From the NCBI RefSeq assembly GCF_004341885.1, contig NZ_SLVX01000002.1, positions 124,001-188,000 of the forward strand: a stretch of 64,000 nt of DNA. Reading direction: 5' to 3'. This DNA comes from Shinella granuli. Lineage in GTDB: Bacteria > Pseudomonadota > Alphaproteobacteria > Rhizobiales > Rhizobiaceae. The notes beneath the pieces were generated by a model. The model did no database searches, was not told where the DNA came from, and worked only from the letters and a program-made list of their open reading frames with translations. Positions within the stretch are counted from its first letter, which is position 1, and each line of letters opens with the position of its first letter. Of this stretch, positions 8,421-15,656 are shown in pieces. The position numbers and the translations under genes were made by a program.

Positions 8421-8729
8421 ATGGCTGACTTCGGAAACGACGGCGGGCTTTGGACGGCCCGGCTGATCGGCGCGTCCGCGGGCGCGGCCGTCTCGCTCAT
8501 CTATCTCCTGCCCAGGAGCCGCCGCGAGGCGGCGTGCCGGTTCCTCACCGGGCTTGCCTGCGGCCTCGTCTTCGGCGGGCCGGCGGGGCTGTGGATCGCG
8601 GTGCGGCTCGGCATTGCCGGCTATCTCGGGCCGGCGGAGATGCTCCTGACCGGCTCGGCGGCCGCCAGCCTTTCGGCCTGGTGGGGGCTGGGGGTGCTGG
8701 CGCGGCTGGCGGAGCGGATGCGGGAATAG
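8421..8729 (+). CDS. Small membrane protein of the GTA cluster (DUF6107-like)
   Basis: A 102-residue protein with two or three hydrophobic segments: LIGASAGAAVSLIYLLP, FLTGLACGLVFGGPAGLWIAV and ASLSAWWGLGVLARLA. I place it in the DUF6107 group of small proteins found between portal and protease genes in rhizobial GTA clusters; this is from memory and not certain. It could help lysis or attach assembly to the membrane, but nothing in the sequence decides this. ATG 8421 follows the weak SD AAAGG; an upstream ATG at 8373 lacks one. Confidence 0.6.
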   Translation: MADFGNDGGLWTARLIGASAGAAVSLIYLLPRSRREAACRFLTGLACGLVFGGPAGLWIAVRLGIAGYLGPAEMLLTGSAAASLSAWWGLGVLARLAERMRE

Positions 8730-8732
8730 GCG

Positions 8733-8850
8733 AACAGGCAACAGGCAATAGGCAATAGGCAGTAGGCGGTAGGGATGGGCGCAGCGCAGCCCCAACCACC
8801 AATTCCCTACTGCCTACTGCCTATTGGCTATTGCCTACCGCCTACCGCCC
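8733..8850. repeat. 7-bp tandem repeats in inverted arrays (site 1)
   Basis: Degenerate heptads of the type GGCAATA/GGCAGTA run up to about 8772. Their complements (CTACTGC, CTATTGC, CTACCGC) run from about 8807 to 8850, so the RNA would fold into a long hairpin. It fills the gap before the protease gene. A purer copy of the same repeat occurs at 27683-27764. Confidence 0.85.
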
Positions 8851-8879
8851 ATTCCCCCTTCACATCATCGGAGACGACC

Positions 8880-9437
8880 ATGATCACCGACGACCTGCCG
8901 GTCTGGCGGACGAAGAAATATGCCGATCTGACGCTTTCGGGCGTTTCCGGCGACGGAGTGTTTTCCGGCTATGCGAGCCTTTTCGGCGAGGTGGACCTCG
9001 GCAAGGACGCGATCGCGCCGGGCGCCTTTTCCCGCTCGCTGGAAAAGCGCGGGCCCTCCGGCGTGCGCATGCTGTTCCAGCACGATCCGGCCGAGCCGCT
9101 CGGGCGCTGGCGGACGATCCGCGAGGACGGGCGCGGGCTCTATGTCGAGGGCGTGCTTTCGCCCGGCGTGGCGCGGGCCCGCGAGGTGCTGAACCTCATG
9201 AAGTCGGGCGCGCTCGACGGGCTTTCCATCGGCTTCCAGACCGTGCGCTCGAAGACCGACCGGACGAGCGGCGTGCGCCGCATCCTGGAGGCCGACCTCT
9301 GGGAGATCTCGATCGTCACCTTTCCCATGCTGCCCTCGGCGCGGGTGTCGAACGTGAAGAATGCGCGGTGGTTCCGCGACCGGGAGACCGAGCTCGTGCG
9401 CCTCATGCGCCGGGCGGCCCGGATGATGAAACGCTAG
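8880..9437 (+). CDS. HK97-family prohead maturation protease (gp4-like)
   Basis: A 185-residue serine protease that trims the capsid protein during head assembly. Family features are YADLTLSGVSGDGVFSGYAS, MLFQHDPAEPLGRWRTIRED with the catalytic His in the FQHD segment, and LKSGALDGLSIGFQ-type text (here LMKSGALDGLSIGFQTVRS) with the nucleophile Ser. ATG 8880 was chosen because upstream codons merely translate the heptad repeat. The major capsid gene follows after 72 bp, as expected for an HK97-type head module. Confidence 0.92.
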   Translation: MITDDLPVWRTKKYADLTLSGVSGDGVFSGYASLFGEVDLGKDAIAPGAFSRSLEKRGPSGVRMLFQHDPAEPLGRWRTIREDGRGLYVEGVLSPGVARAREVLNLMKSGALDGLSIGFQTVRSKTDRTSGVRRILEADLWEISIVTFPMLPSARVSNVKNARWFRDRETELVRLMRRAARMMKR

Positions 9438-9509
9438 GCTTTTGTTTTACCCGACGCCGAAGCGGTTTCGCTTCGGCTGGAAATGCCAACCGAAGAAGAG
9501 GACGACAGC

Positions 9510-10754
9510 ATGGAGAGCCACAGGACCGCGCCGGAAATCAAGGCCGTGCCGGAAACGATGACCGCCGCCTTCGACGATTTCATGGAGGCCTTCGAGGCCT
9601 TCAAGGAGACGAACGACCGGCGGCTCGGCGAGATCGAGCAGAAGCTGACCGCCGACGTGGTGACGCGCGACAAGGTGGAGCGCATCAACCGCGCGATGGA
9701 CGAGCACAAGCGCGTCATCGACCAGCTTGCGCTGAAGAAGGCGCGCCCCGCGCTCGGCGGCGGCGAGGGCGGCTTCGAGGCGGCCGAGCACAAGGCGGCC
9801 TTCTCCGCCTATATGCGCCGCGGCGACGAGAGCGCGCTGCGGGCGCTGGAGGGCAAGGCCATGTCGGTCGGCTCGGCGGCGGACGGCGGCTATCTCGTGC
9901 CGCCGGAGACCGACACGGAGATCGGCCGCCGGCTTTCCGCCGTCTCGCCGATCCGCGCGCTTGCGACCGTGCGCCAGGTCTCCGGCACGGTGCTGAAGAA
10001 GCCGTTCGCGACGGGCGGCATGGCGGCGGGCTGGGTGGCGGAAACCGCCGCGCGGCCGCAGACGGGCAATGCGCAGCTCGCCGAACTCTCCTTCCCGACC
10101 ATGGAGCTCTACGCCATGCCGGCGGCGACGGCCGCACTGCTCGACGATGCGGCGGTGGACGTGGAGGGCTGGATCGCCTCGGAGATCGACATGGTCTTCG
10201 CCGAGCAGGAGGGCACCGCCTTCGTTACCGGCGACGGCACCAACAAGCCGAAGGGGTTCCTCGGCTACACGGCTGTCGCCGACGCGAGCTGGAGCTGGGG
10301 CAATATCGGCTATATCGCGACGGGCGCGGCCGGGGCCTTCAAGGCCGCGAGCCCTTCCGACACGCTGTTCGACACGGTCTATTCGCTGAAGGCAGGCCAC
10401 CGGCAGAACGGCACCTTCGTGATGAACCGCAAGACGCAGGGGCAGATCCGCAAGTTCAAGGATGCGGACGGCAACTATCTCTGGCGTCCGCCGGCCTCGG
10501 CGGGGCAGGCGGCCTCGCTGCTCGGCTTCGCCATCGCGGAGGCCGAGGACATGCCGGACGTGGCGGCCGACAGCTTCTCCATCGCCTTCGGCGACTTCCG
10601 CTCCGGCTACCTCGTCGTCGACCGCACCGGCGTGCGCGTGCTGCGCGATCCCTATTCGGCCAAGCCCTATGTGCTGTTCTACACGACCAAGCGCGTCGGC
10701 GGCGGGGTGCAGAATTTCGAGGCGATCAAGCTGGTGAAGTTCGCGGCGAGCTGA
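9510..10754 (+). CDS. HK97-family major capsid protein (gp5-like)
   Basis: This 414-residue protein forms the GTA head. The N-terminal 110 residues are charged and helical (FDDFMEAFEAFKETNDRRLG, then EHKRVIDQLALKKARP), which matches the scaffold-like delta domain removed by the protease. The shell domain follows, with SAADGGYLVPPETDTEIGRR, LATVRQVSGTV, GWVAETAARPQT, FVTGDGTNKPKGFLGY and a C-terminal YLVVDRTGVRVLRDPYSAKPY-like segment. ATG 9510 sits after a good SD (GAAGAGGA); ATG 9483 would add nine acidic residues and lacks an SD. Confidence 0.95.
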   Translation: MESHRTAPEIKAVPETMTAAFDDFMEAFEAFKETNDRRLGEIEQKLTADVVTRDKVERINRAMDEHKRVIDQLALKKARPALGGGEGGFEAAEHKAAFSAYMRRGDESALRALEGKAMSVGSAADGGYLVPPETDTEIGRRLSAVSPIRALATVRQVSGTVLKKPFATGGMAAGWVAETAARPQTGNAQLAELSFPTMELYAMPAATAALLDDAAVDVEGWIASEIDMVFAEQEGTAFVTGDGTNKPKGFLGYTAVADASWSWGNIGYIATGAAGAFKAASPSDTLFDTVYSLKAGHRQNGTFVMNRKTQGQIRKFKDADGNYLWRPPASAGQAASLLGFAIAEAEDMPDVAADSFSIAFGDFRSGYLVVDRTGVRVLRDPYSAKPYVLFYTTKRVGGGVQNFEAIKLVKFAAS

Positions 10755-10761
10755 CTTTCTT

Positions 10762-10867
10762 CCTCTCCCCGCTTGCGGGGAGAGAGGCGGTCGCAGGGTA
10801 TGACGCTTGTGGTGCCTGCCCCTCATCCGCCTGCCGGCACCTTCTCCCCGCAGGCGGGGAGAAGGGC
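10762..10867. repeat. RIME-type palindromic element, copy 3
   Basis: A palindrome CTCTCCCCGC/GCGGGGAGAG near 10764-10785 is followed by a second module at 10818-10867 beginning GCCCCTCATCCG and containing CCTTCTCCCCGC/GCGGGGAGAAGG. It starts 7 bp after the capsid stop codon. Confidence 0.88.
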
Positions 10868-10984
10868 ATTGCGGCTCTGTTTTCCTTCTTTCTTGCACCG
10901 GCGGCGTTTCCTGACGCCGGTGCCGGCGGGCGCGGTTTCCTCCCGGCCGCGCCCGCATTCCTTTCTCCATCGCGAAGGACGATC

Positions 10985-11554
10985 ATGACCATTGCCGAAC
11001 TGTTGCCGCCGGCCGTGGAGCCGGTGACGCTTGCCGAGGCGAAGGCGCATCTGCGCCTCGATGCGGCCGACGAGGATGCGCTCCTGTCCGCGCTGGTCCG
11101 CGTGGCGCGCGAACATCTGGAGGCCGCGACGGGGCTTTGCCTGATCACGCGCCCCTTGCGCCTCTATCTCGACGACTGGCCCGAAACGCGGGTGATTCAG
11201 ATTGCCAGGGGGCCGGTGCAAACCATTGAGTTGGTGACGGTTTATGATGTTGCCGGGCTGTCGGTGGACGTGGATGTGACGGGGTACGTGCTCGACGGCA
11301 CGGCGCGGCCGGCCCGGCTGGTGCTGCCGGCGCGCCCGGCGACGGAGCGTGCGATCAACGGCATCGAGATCGATTTCACCGCCGGCTTCGGCGAGAGCGG
11401 CGCGGATGTGCCGGACGGGCTGAAGCGGGCGCTGCTCTTGCATGTGGCGGCCATGTTCGAGCTGCGCGGGGGGCTTTCGCCTCAGGACCAGCCGGGCACG
11501 GTGCCGGCGGGCTACGACCGGCTGGTGGCGCCCTACCGGCCGCGGAGGCTGTGA
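10985..11554 (+). CDS. Head-tail connector (gp6-like, DnaPack/Phage_connect type)
   Basis: A 189-residue protein placed directly after the capsid gene, where the gp6-type adaptor is found. Its N-terminal phrase PVTLAEAKAHLRLDAADEDALLSALVR is typical of phage connector proteins (gp6/YqbG group). The C-terminal part continues with DVPDGLKRALLLHVAAMFELRGG, the usual last helix. It would form the ring joining portal to tail. ATG 10985 was chosen; the in-frame region upstream translates repeat 3. Its stop codon overlaps the ATG of the next gene (TGATG). Confidence 0.82.
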   Translation: MTIAELLPPAVEPVTLAEAKAHLRLDAADEDALLSALVRVAREHLEAATGLCLITRPLRLYLDDWPETRVIQIARGPVQTIELVTVYDVAGLSVDVDVTGYVLDGTARPARLVLPARPATERAINGIEIDFTAGFGESGADVPDGLKRALLLHVAAMFELRGGLSPQDQPGTVPAGYDRLVAPYRPRRL

Positions 11555-11892
11555 TGGCGAAGGCGAGGATCATCGATCCCGGCGCGTTCTCCGCGCGGCT
11601 GACGCTGGAAGGGCCGGTCGAGACGCCGGACGGGCAGGGCGGCGCCGAACGCGGCTTCGCGGCGCTGGCAATGCTCTGGGCGGCGATCGAGCCGGTGGCG
11701 GCGCGGGCGGACGAGGCGGCGGGCACGCTGCCGGTGTCGGTGACGCACCGCATCTGGCTGCGGCGGCGGGGCGACCTTGCCGGCGGCATGCGGCTGCGCA
11801 AGGGCGCGCGGATCTTCGCCATCCGCGCCTTTCGCGATCCGGACGAGACGGGGCGCTATACGCTCTGCGACTGCGAGGAGATCCAGCCATGA
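11554..11892 (+). CDS. Head-tail adaptor/head closure protein (gp7-like)
   Basis: A 112-residue head-tail joining protein. The conserved core is visible: ITIDPGAFSARLTLEGPV-like opening (IDPGAFSARLTLEGP), a tryptophan-containing LWAAIEPVAAR, THRIWLRRRGDLAGGMRL with the typical buried strand, and FAIRAFRDPDE with the closing CDCEE. Both GTG 11551 and ATG 11554 are possible; I chose ATG 11554 because it overlaps the preceding stop as TGATG, indicating translational coupling. The gene overlaps the next one as ATGA. Confidence 0.85.
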   Translation: MAKARIIDPGAFSARLTLEGPVETPDGQGGAERGFAALAMLWAAIEPVAARADEAAGTLPVSVTHRIWLRRRGDLAGGMRLRKGARIFAIRAFRDPDETGRYTLCDCEEIQP

Positions 11893-12296
11893 GCGCGGCA
11901 TCGGCCCTGCAGAAGGCGATCTTCGCCAGGCTTTCGGGCGATGCGGCGCTGACGGCGCTGGTCGGCGCGAACGGCATCACCGACCGCAGGCCCGACGGGC
12001 CGGCGGCGCCGCTGCTCGTGATCGCGGGCATCGACAGCACCGACCATTCGACGGCGAGCGAGGCGGGCGAGGAACATGTGGTGACGCTGGAGGCCTGGTC
12101 CGAGGCGGCGGGGCACCGGCAGGCGCAGGCGATGGCCGCCGCCGTGCGCGCGGCGCTCGACGACGCGGCGCTGGTGCTGGCCGGGCACCATCTCGTCCTG
12201 CTCTTCCACCGCGATACGCAGCTTCGCCGCGACGGCAAGTCCCGCTTCCACCGCGCGCAAATGCGCTTCCGGGCGGTGACGGAGCCGCATGCCTGA
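11889..12296 (+). CDS. DUF3168 tail completion/terminator protein (gp8-like)
   Basis: A 135-residue DUF3168 protein, expected to cap the tail tube at the head side. It begins ALQKAIFARLSGDAALTALVG, then shows the domain core LLVIAGIDSTDHST and EEHVVTLEAWSEAAG, and ends with strand-forming HLVLLFHRDTQLRRDGK and the expected FRAVTEP. It overlaps the previous stop codon by ATGA, and a 27-bp gap separates it from the major tail protein gene. Confidence 0.87.
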   Translation: MSAASALQKAIFARLSGDAALTALVGANGITDRRPDGPAAPLLVIAGIDSTDHSTASEAGEEHVVTLEAWSEAAGHRQAQAMAAAVRAALDDAALVLAGHHLVLLFHRDTQLRRDGKSRFHRAQMRFRAVTEPHA

Positions 12297-12323
12297 CACC
12301 CAACTTTCGGAAAGGACCTTGCC

Positions 12324-12731
12324 ATGGTGGCACAGAAGGGGCGCGAGCTCCTCATCAAGATCGACAACGGGGCGGGTTTCGTCACCGTTGCGGGGCTGCG
12401 CTCGAAGCGGCTGTCGTTCAATGCGCAGCTCGTCGACGTGACGGATGCGGAATCTGCGGGGCGCTGGCGCGAACTCCTCGGCGGGGCGGGCGTGCAGCGC
12501 GCGGCGGTGTCCGGCGCCGGCATCTTCAAGGACCAGGCCTCGGACGCGCTGGTGCGCGGGCTGTTCTTCGCCGGCACGATCGCCGCCTGGCAGATCGTGA
12601 TCCCGGGTTTCGGCACGGTCGCGGGGCCGTTCCAGATCGCGGCGCTCGACTATTCCGGGGCGCATGACGGCGAGGTGGTCTTCGAGATCGCGCTGGAATC
12701 GGCCGGGCTCCTCACCTTCGGGGCGCTCTGA
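12324..12731 (+). CDS. Major tail protein, TP901-1 family (gp9-like)
   Basis: A 135-residue tail tube protein. The family opening KGRELLIKIDNGAGFVTVAGLRSKRLSFNA is plain (positions 5-34), followed by DVTDAESAGRWRELLGGAGVQ, GIFKDQASDALVRGLFF, and the closing GEVVFEIALESAG. Many copies would stack into the short tail tube. The last base of the stop codon is the first base of the next gene's ATG (TGATG, 12731), so translation is coupled to gp10. Confidence 0.9.
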   Translation: MVAQKGRELLIKIDNGAGFVTVAGLRSKRLSFNAQLVDVTDAESAGRWRELLGGAGVQRAAVSGAGIFKDQASDALVRGLFFAGTIAAWQIVIPGFGTVAGPFQIAALDYSGAHDGEVVFEIALESAGLLTFGAL

Positions 12732-13087
12732 TGGGCGCGCGGGCGAACCGGCACCGCGGCGAGATCGAGGCCGTCCTCGACGGCGAGCGGCGCGTGCTGT
12801 GCCTGACGCTCGGGGCGCTGGCGGAGCTGGAGACGGCCTTTGCCGTCGACAGCCTGACGGGGCTGGCGGAGCGCTTCTCCTCCGGGCGGCTGAAGGCCGA
12901 CGATCTCATCCGCATCATCGGTGCGGGGCTGCGCGGCGGGGGCAATCTCTTTTCCGACGAGGACGTTTCCGCGATGGCGGTTGCGGACGGGCTTTCCGGC
13001 TTCGCGCGCATCGCGGCGGAGCTGCTGCAGGCGACCTTCGGCGCGGAGGCGCGGCCGGAAAACCCTCCGGGGCCGCATCCGGGCTGA
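12731..13087 (+). CDS. GTA gp10-like tail assembly protein
   Basis: A 118-residue protein of the GTA gp10 family, which belongs to the tail assembly chaperones. The core is ANRHRGEIEAVLDGERRVLCLTL-like (GEIEAVLDGERRVLCLTLGA), ELETAFAVDSLTGLAERF, the variable linker and DLIRIIGAGLRGGG. The C-terminal part, FARIAAELLQATFG, is followed by a Pro-rich tail EARPENPPGPHPG. The tail lies over the region where a -1 shift would join the next frame. The stop TGA at 13085-13087 overlaps the apparent CTG start of gp10.1. Confidence 0.88.
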   Translation: MGARANRHRGEIEAVLDGERRVLCLTLGALAELETAFAVDSLTGLAERFSSGRLKADDLIRIIGAGLRGGGNLFSDEDVSAMAVADGLSGFARIAAELLQATFGAEARPENPPGPHPG

Positions 13088-13287
13088 ACGGGGAGAGGGC
13101 GGCCTTCCCCTGGGAGGCGGCGCTTCATGCCGGGCTCTGCCGGATGCGGCTTTCGGCGAAGGATTTCTGGGCGATGACGCCGCGCGAGCTGGCCTTCGCG
13201 CTCGGCGTGCTGCGGCCTGTGCCGCCCGCGCCCGGGCGCGATGCGCTTGCCGCGCTGATGCGCGCCTTTCCCGACCACAAGGAGTGA
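13084..13287 (+). CDS. GTA gp10.1-like tail assembly chaperone, no canonical start
   Basis: A 67-residue protein of the Phage_TAC_6 / rcc01693 group, recognisable from FPWEAALHAGLCRMRL, KDFWAMTPRELAFALG and the C-terminal ALMRAFPDH. No ATG, GTG or TTG lies in frame near the expected N-terminus; the nearest ATG would remove the conserved first third. CTG 13084 overlaps the preceding stop as CTGA, mimicking the ATGA overlaps elsewhere in the cluster. A -1 frameshift from gp10 would be an alternative way to express it. The tape measure gene starts 3 bp after its stop, as in other tail operons. Confidence 0.75.
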   Translation: MNGERAAFPWEAALHAGLCRMRLSAKDFWAMTPRELAFALGVLRPVPPAPGRDALAALMRAFPDHKE

Positions 13288-13290
13288 ACG

Positions 13291-13824
13291 ATGGCGGATG
13301 CGGATGACAGACCTCTTGCCGGCATGCTCGACGACGCCGGGCAGCTTTCGGCGGTCTTCGACGATCTCGAGGCGCGCTCGCGCTCCTTCGGCGCGGCGCT
13401 GACGAGCGCGCTGAAGGGCGCGGTGGTCGACGGCAAGGGGCTGGAGAGCGTGTTGCGCGGGCTGGCGCTGCGCATGAGCGACATTGCGCTTTCCGTCGGG
13501 CTGAAGCCGCTGGAAGGGGTCCTGTCCTCCGGCTTTTCCGGGCTGCTCGGCAGCGTCACGCCCTTCGCCAAGGGCGGTGTGGTGGCCTCGCCGACCTATT
13601 TCGGGACCGGCGGCGGCGTCGGGCTGATGGGCGAGGCGGGAGCGGAGGCGATCCTGCCCCTGAAGCGCGGGCCGGACGGGGCACTGGGCGTTGCCGGCGA
13701 CGGCGGCGGGACGCGCATCGTCTTCAACGTGACGGCGCAGGATGCGGCGAGCTTCCGCAAGTCCGAGGGGCAGATCGCGGCCATGCTGACGCGCGCCGTG
13801 GGGCGCGGGCAGCGCAGTTTGTGA
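13291..13824 (+). CDS. Short tail tape measure protein (gp11-like)
   Basis: A 177-residue protein whose small size is usual for GTA tape measures, because the tail is short. The central part, SALKGAVVDGKGLESVLRGLALRMSDIALSV, is helical. It is followed by a glycine-rich hydrophobic segment (VLSSGFSGLLGSVTPFAKGG) and the C-terminal signature FAKGGVVASPTYF and GLMGEAGAEAILPLKRGPDG common to lambda-type tape measures. It closes the tail tube module; a large mosaic repeat follows immediately. Confidence 0.88.
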   Translation: MADADDRPLAGMLDDAGQLSAVFDDLEARSRSFGAALTSALKGAVVDGKGLESVLRGLALRMSDIALSVGLKPLEGVLSSGFSGLLGSVTPFAKGGVVASPTYFGTGGGVGLMGEAGAEAILPLKRGPDGALGVAGDGGGTRIVFNVTAQDAASFRKSEGQIAAMLTRAVGRGQRSL

Positions 13825-13830
13825 GGACGA

Positions 13831-14110
13831 ACGCTCCTCATCCCGTTGCCGCGACCTTCTCCCCGAGCGGCAGGGTTATCGCCCATGGAGTTCGACGTCG
13901 CCACACCCCCTTCTCCCCCGCGGGGAGAAGGTGCCGGCAGGCGGATGAGGGGGATGGCGAAGGCGCAAAGGCTCTATCCGAGCCACCCCCTCATCCGACC
14001 CTTCGGGCCACCTTCTCCCCGCGGGGGAGAAGGGAGAACGGCACCGCCGAACTCTGTAGGCGATAATCCCGCCCCTCGGGGAGAAGGTCGCGGCAGCGGG
14101 ATGGGAGGCA
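13831..14110. repeat. Large mosaic of RIME-type palindromic modules, copy 4
   Basis: At least four modules are joined here: a truncated module with CCTTCTCCCC near 13853-13864, a full palindrome CCTTCTCCCCC/GGGGAGAAGG near 13909-13930, another near 14010-14030, and an inverted partial module ending in CCGCTGCCGC-type sequence near 14078-14103. A linker with CATGGAGTTCGACG also recurs in other mosaics of the window. It fills the 309-bp gap between tape measure and gp12. Confidence 0.85.
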
Positions 14111-14133
14111 GGAGCATTTTCGGAGAGATGGGC

Positions 14134-14769
14134 ATGGCAGGATTTCATGAGGTGCGGTTTCCGCTGCGTGTCGCGCTCGGCACCAGCGGCGGGCCGGTGC
14201 GGCGGACGGATATCGTCAGCCTTTCCAACGGGCGGGAGAACCGCAATCGCCGCTGGCACGATGCGCGGCGGCACTATGATGCGGGTTCGGGCGTGCGTTC
14301 GGTCGAGGATCTCTATGCGGTGCTCGCCTTCTTCGAGGCGCGGGCGGGGCAGTTTTACGGATTCCGCTTCCATGATCCGGTGGACCACAAGTCCTGTTCG
14401 CCGGGCGGGACGATGAGCGCCATGGACCAGCAGATCGGCACGGGGGACGGTGCGACGGCGGCCTTCCAGCTCGTCAAGCGCTATGCGGATGCCGGCGGGG
14501 AGACGGTGCGCACCATCGACAAGCCGGTCATGGGCACGGTGGTCGTCTCGGTGGCGGGCAGCACGCGGCCGGCGGCGGACTATACGGTGGACCATGCGAC
14601 GGGTGTCGTCACCTTCAAGCCGGGCAAGATACCGGCTTCGGGCGCCATCCGGGCGGGCTACGAATTCGACGTGCCGGTGCGCTTCGACACGGACCGCATC
14701 GACATCGACCTCGCGCAGTTCGATGCCGGACGCATTCCCTCCATTCCGCTGGTGGAGATCCGGCCATGA
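14134..14769 (+). CDS. DUF2460 tail-tip protein (gp12-like)
   Basis: A 211-residue DUF2460 (TIGR02217) protein, an early component of the tail tip/baseplate. The family opening FHEVRFPLRVALGTSGGP is present, then IVSLSNGRENRNRRW and DLYAVLAFFEARAGQFYGFR-like text, with FHDPVDHKSC. The second half is a beta-rich domain (TRPAADYTVDHATGVVTFK, AGYEFDVPVRFDTDRI). ATG 14134 has CGGAGAG upstream at fair spacing; ATG 14128 is an equal alternative. It overlaps gp13 by ATGA. Confidence 0.9.
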   Translation: MAGFHEVRFPLRVALGTSGGPVRRTDIVSLSNGRENRNRRWHDARRHYDAGSGVRSVEDLYAVLAFFEARAGQFYGFRFHDPVDHKSCSPGGTMSAMDQQIGTGDGATAAFQLVKRYADAGGETVRTIDKPVMGTVVVSVAGSTRPAADYTVDHATGVVTFKPGKIPASGAIRAGYEFDVPVRFDTDRIDIDLAQFDAGRIPSIPLVEIRP

Positions 14770-15656
14770 GGACGATCCCGGGCGGATTGCAGGCGCATCT
14801 CGACGGCGAGGCGACGACGCTGTGCCATGCCTGGCGGGTGACGCGGCGCGACGGCGCGGTGATGGGCTTCACCGACCACGACCGCGATCTTTCCTTCGGC
14901 GGGCTCGCCTACCTGGCGGCGAGCGGCTTCGAAGCGAGCGAGACGGAGGACGGCAACGGGCTTTCCGCCGAGGGCGGCGACCTCTCGGGCGGGTTTTCAG
15001 CGGAGGCGATCCGCGCGGAAGACCTTTCGGCGGGGCGCTACGACGGGGCGAAGGTCGAGGTCTATCGGGTCAACTGGCAGAACCCCGCGCAGCGGCTGCT
15101 GCTGCGCACGGCCGAGCTTGGCGAGGTGCGGCACGAGGGCGGGCTTTTTCGCGCCGAGCTGCGGCGGCTGACGCACCGGCTCGACCAGGTGCGCGGGCGC
15201 ATCTACGGGCATCGCTGCGATGCGGTGCTGGGCGACGGCCGGTGCGGCGTGAACGCGGCGGCGCCGGCCTTCCGGGCGACGGCGACGGTGGGCGCGGTGC
15301 TGGACGACATGCGGCTGCGGGTGAGCGGACTCTCCGGCTTTGCCGAGCGGTTCTTCCGCTACGGCGTGCTCACCTTCACGAGCGGGGCGGCGGAGGGGCT
15401 GACGGCGGATATCGAGGACCAGCGCAAGGTAGCGGGCGGCGACGAGCTGACCTTCTGGCAGCCGGTGCCGGCCGGGGTGGCCGCGGGCGATGCGATGCAG
15501 GTGACGGCGGGGTGCGACAAGCGCTTTGCGACCTGCAAGGCCAAGTTTGCCAACGGACTGAATTTTCGTGGGTTTCCGCACATGCCCGGTAGCGACTTCA
15601 CCTATGGCTATGCCGATGGCGAGACGGTGCATGACGGGAGGCCGCTCTATGCGTGA
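14766..15656 (+). CDS. DUF2163 baseplate protein (gp13-like)
   Basis: A 296-residue DUF2163 (TIGR02218) protein of the GTA tail tip. Visible features are ALCHAWRVTRRDG-type opening (TTLCHAWRVTRRDGAVMGFT), HDRDLSFGG, the central AKVEVYRVNWQNP, and the cysteines HRCDAVLGDGRCGVN and GCDKRFATCKAKF, with the closing FRGFPHMPGSD typical of the family. Related GTA proteins bind an iron-sulfur cluster, and the conserved C-terminal Cys set fits that. The last codons overlap the start of the next gene by 8 bp. Confidence 0.9.
   Translation: MRTIPGGLQAHLDGEATTLCHAWRVTRRDGAVMGFTDHDRDLSFGGLAYLAASGFEASETEDGNGLSAEGGDLSGGFSAEAIRAEDLSAGRYDGAKVEVYRVNWQNPAQRLLLRTAELGEVRHEGGLFRAELRRLTHRLDQVRGRIYGHRCDAVLGDGRCGVNAAAPAFRATATVGAVLDDMRLRVSGLSGFAERFFRYGVLTFTSGAAEGLTADIEDQRKVAGGDELTFWQPVPAGVAAGDAMQVTAGCDKRFATCKAKFANGLNFRGFPHMPGSDFTYGYADGETVHDGRPLYA

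Noticed and set aside
8733-8850. CRISPR-like interpretation of the heptad repeats
   Set aside because: Repeats of 7 bp without spacers of constant length and no cas gene nearby; they are inverted microsatellite arrays.
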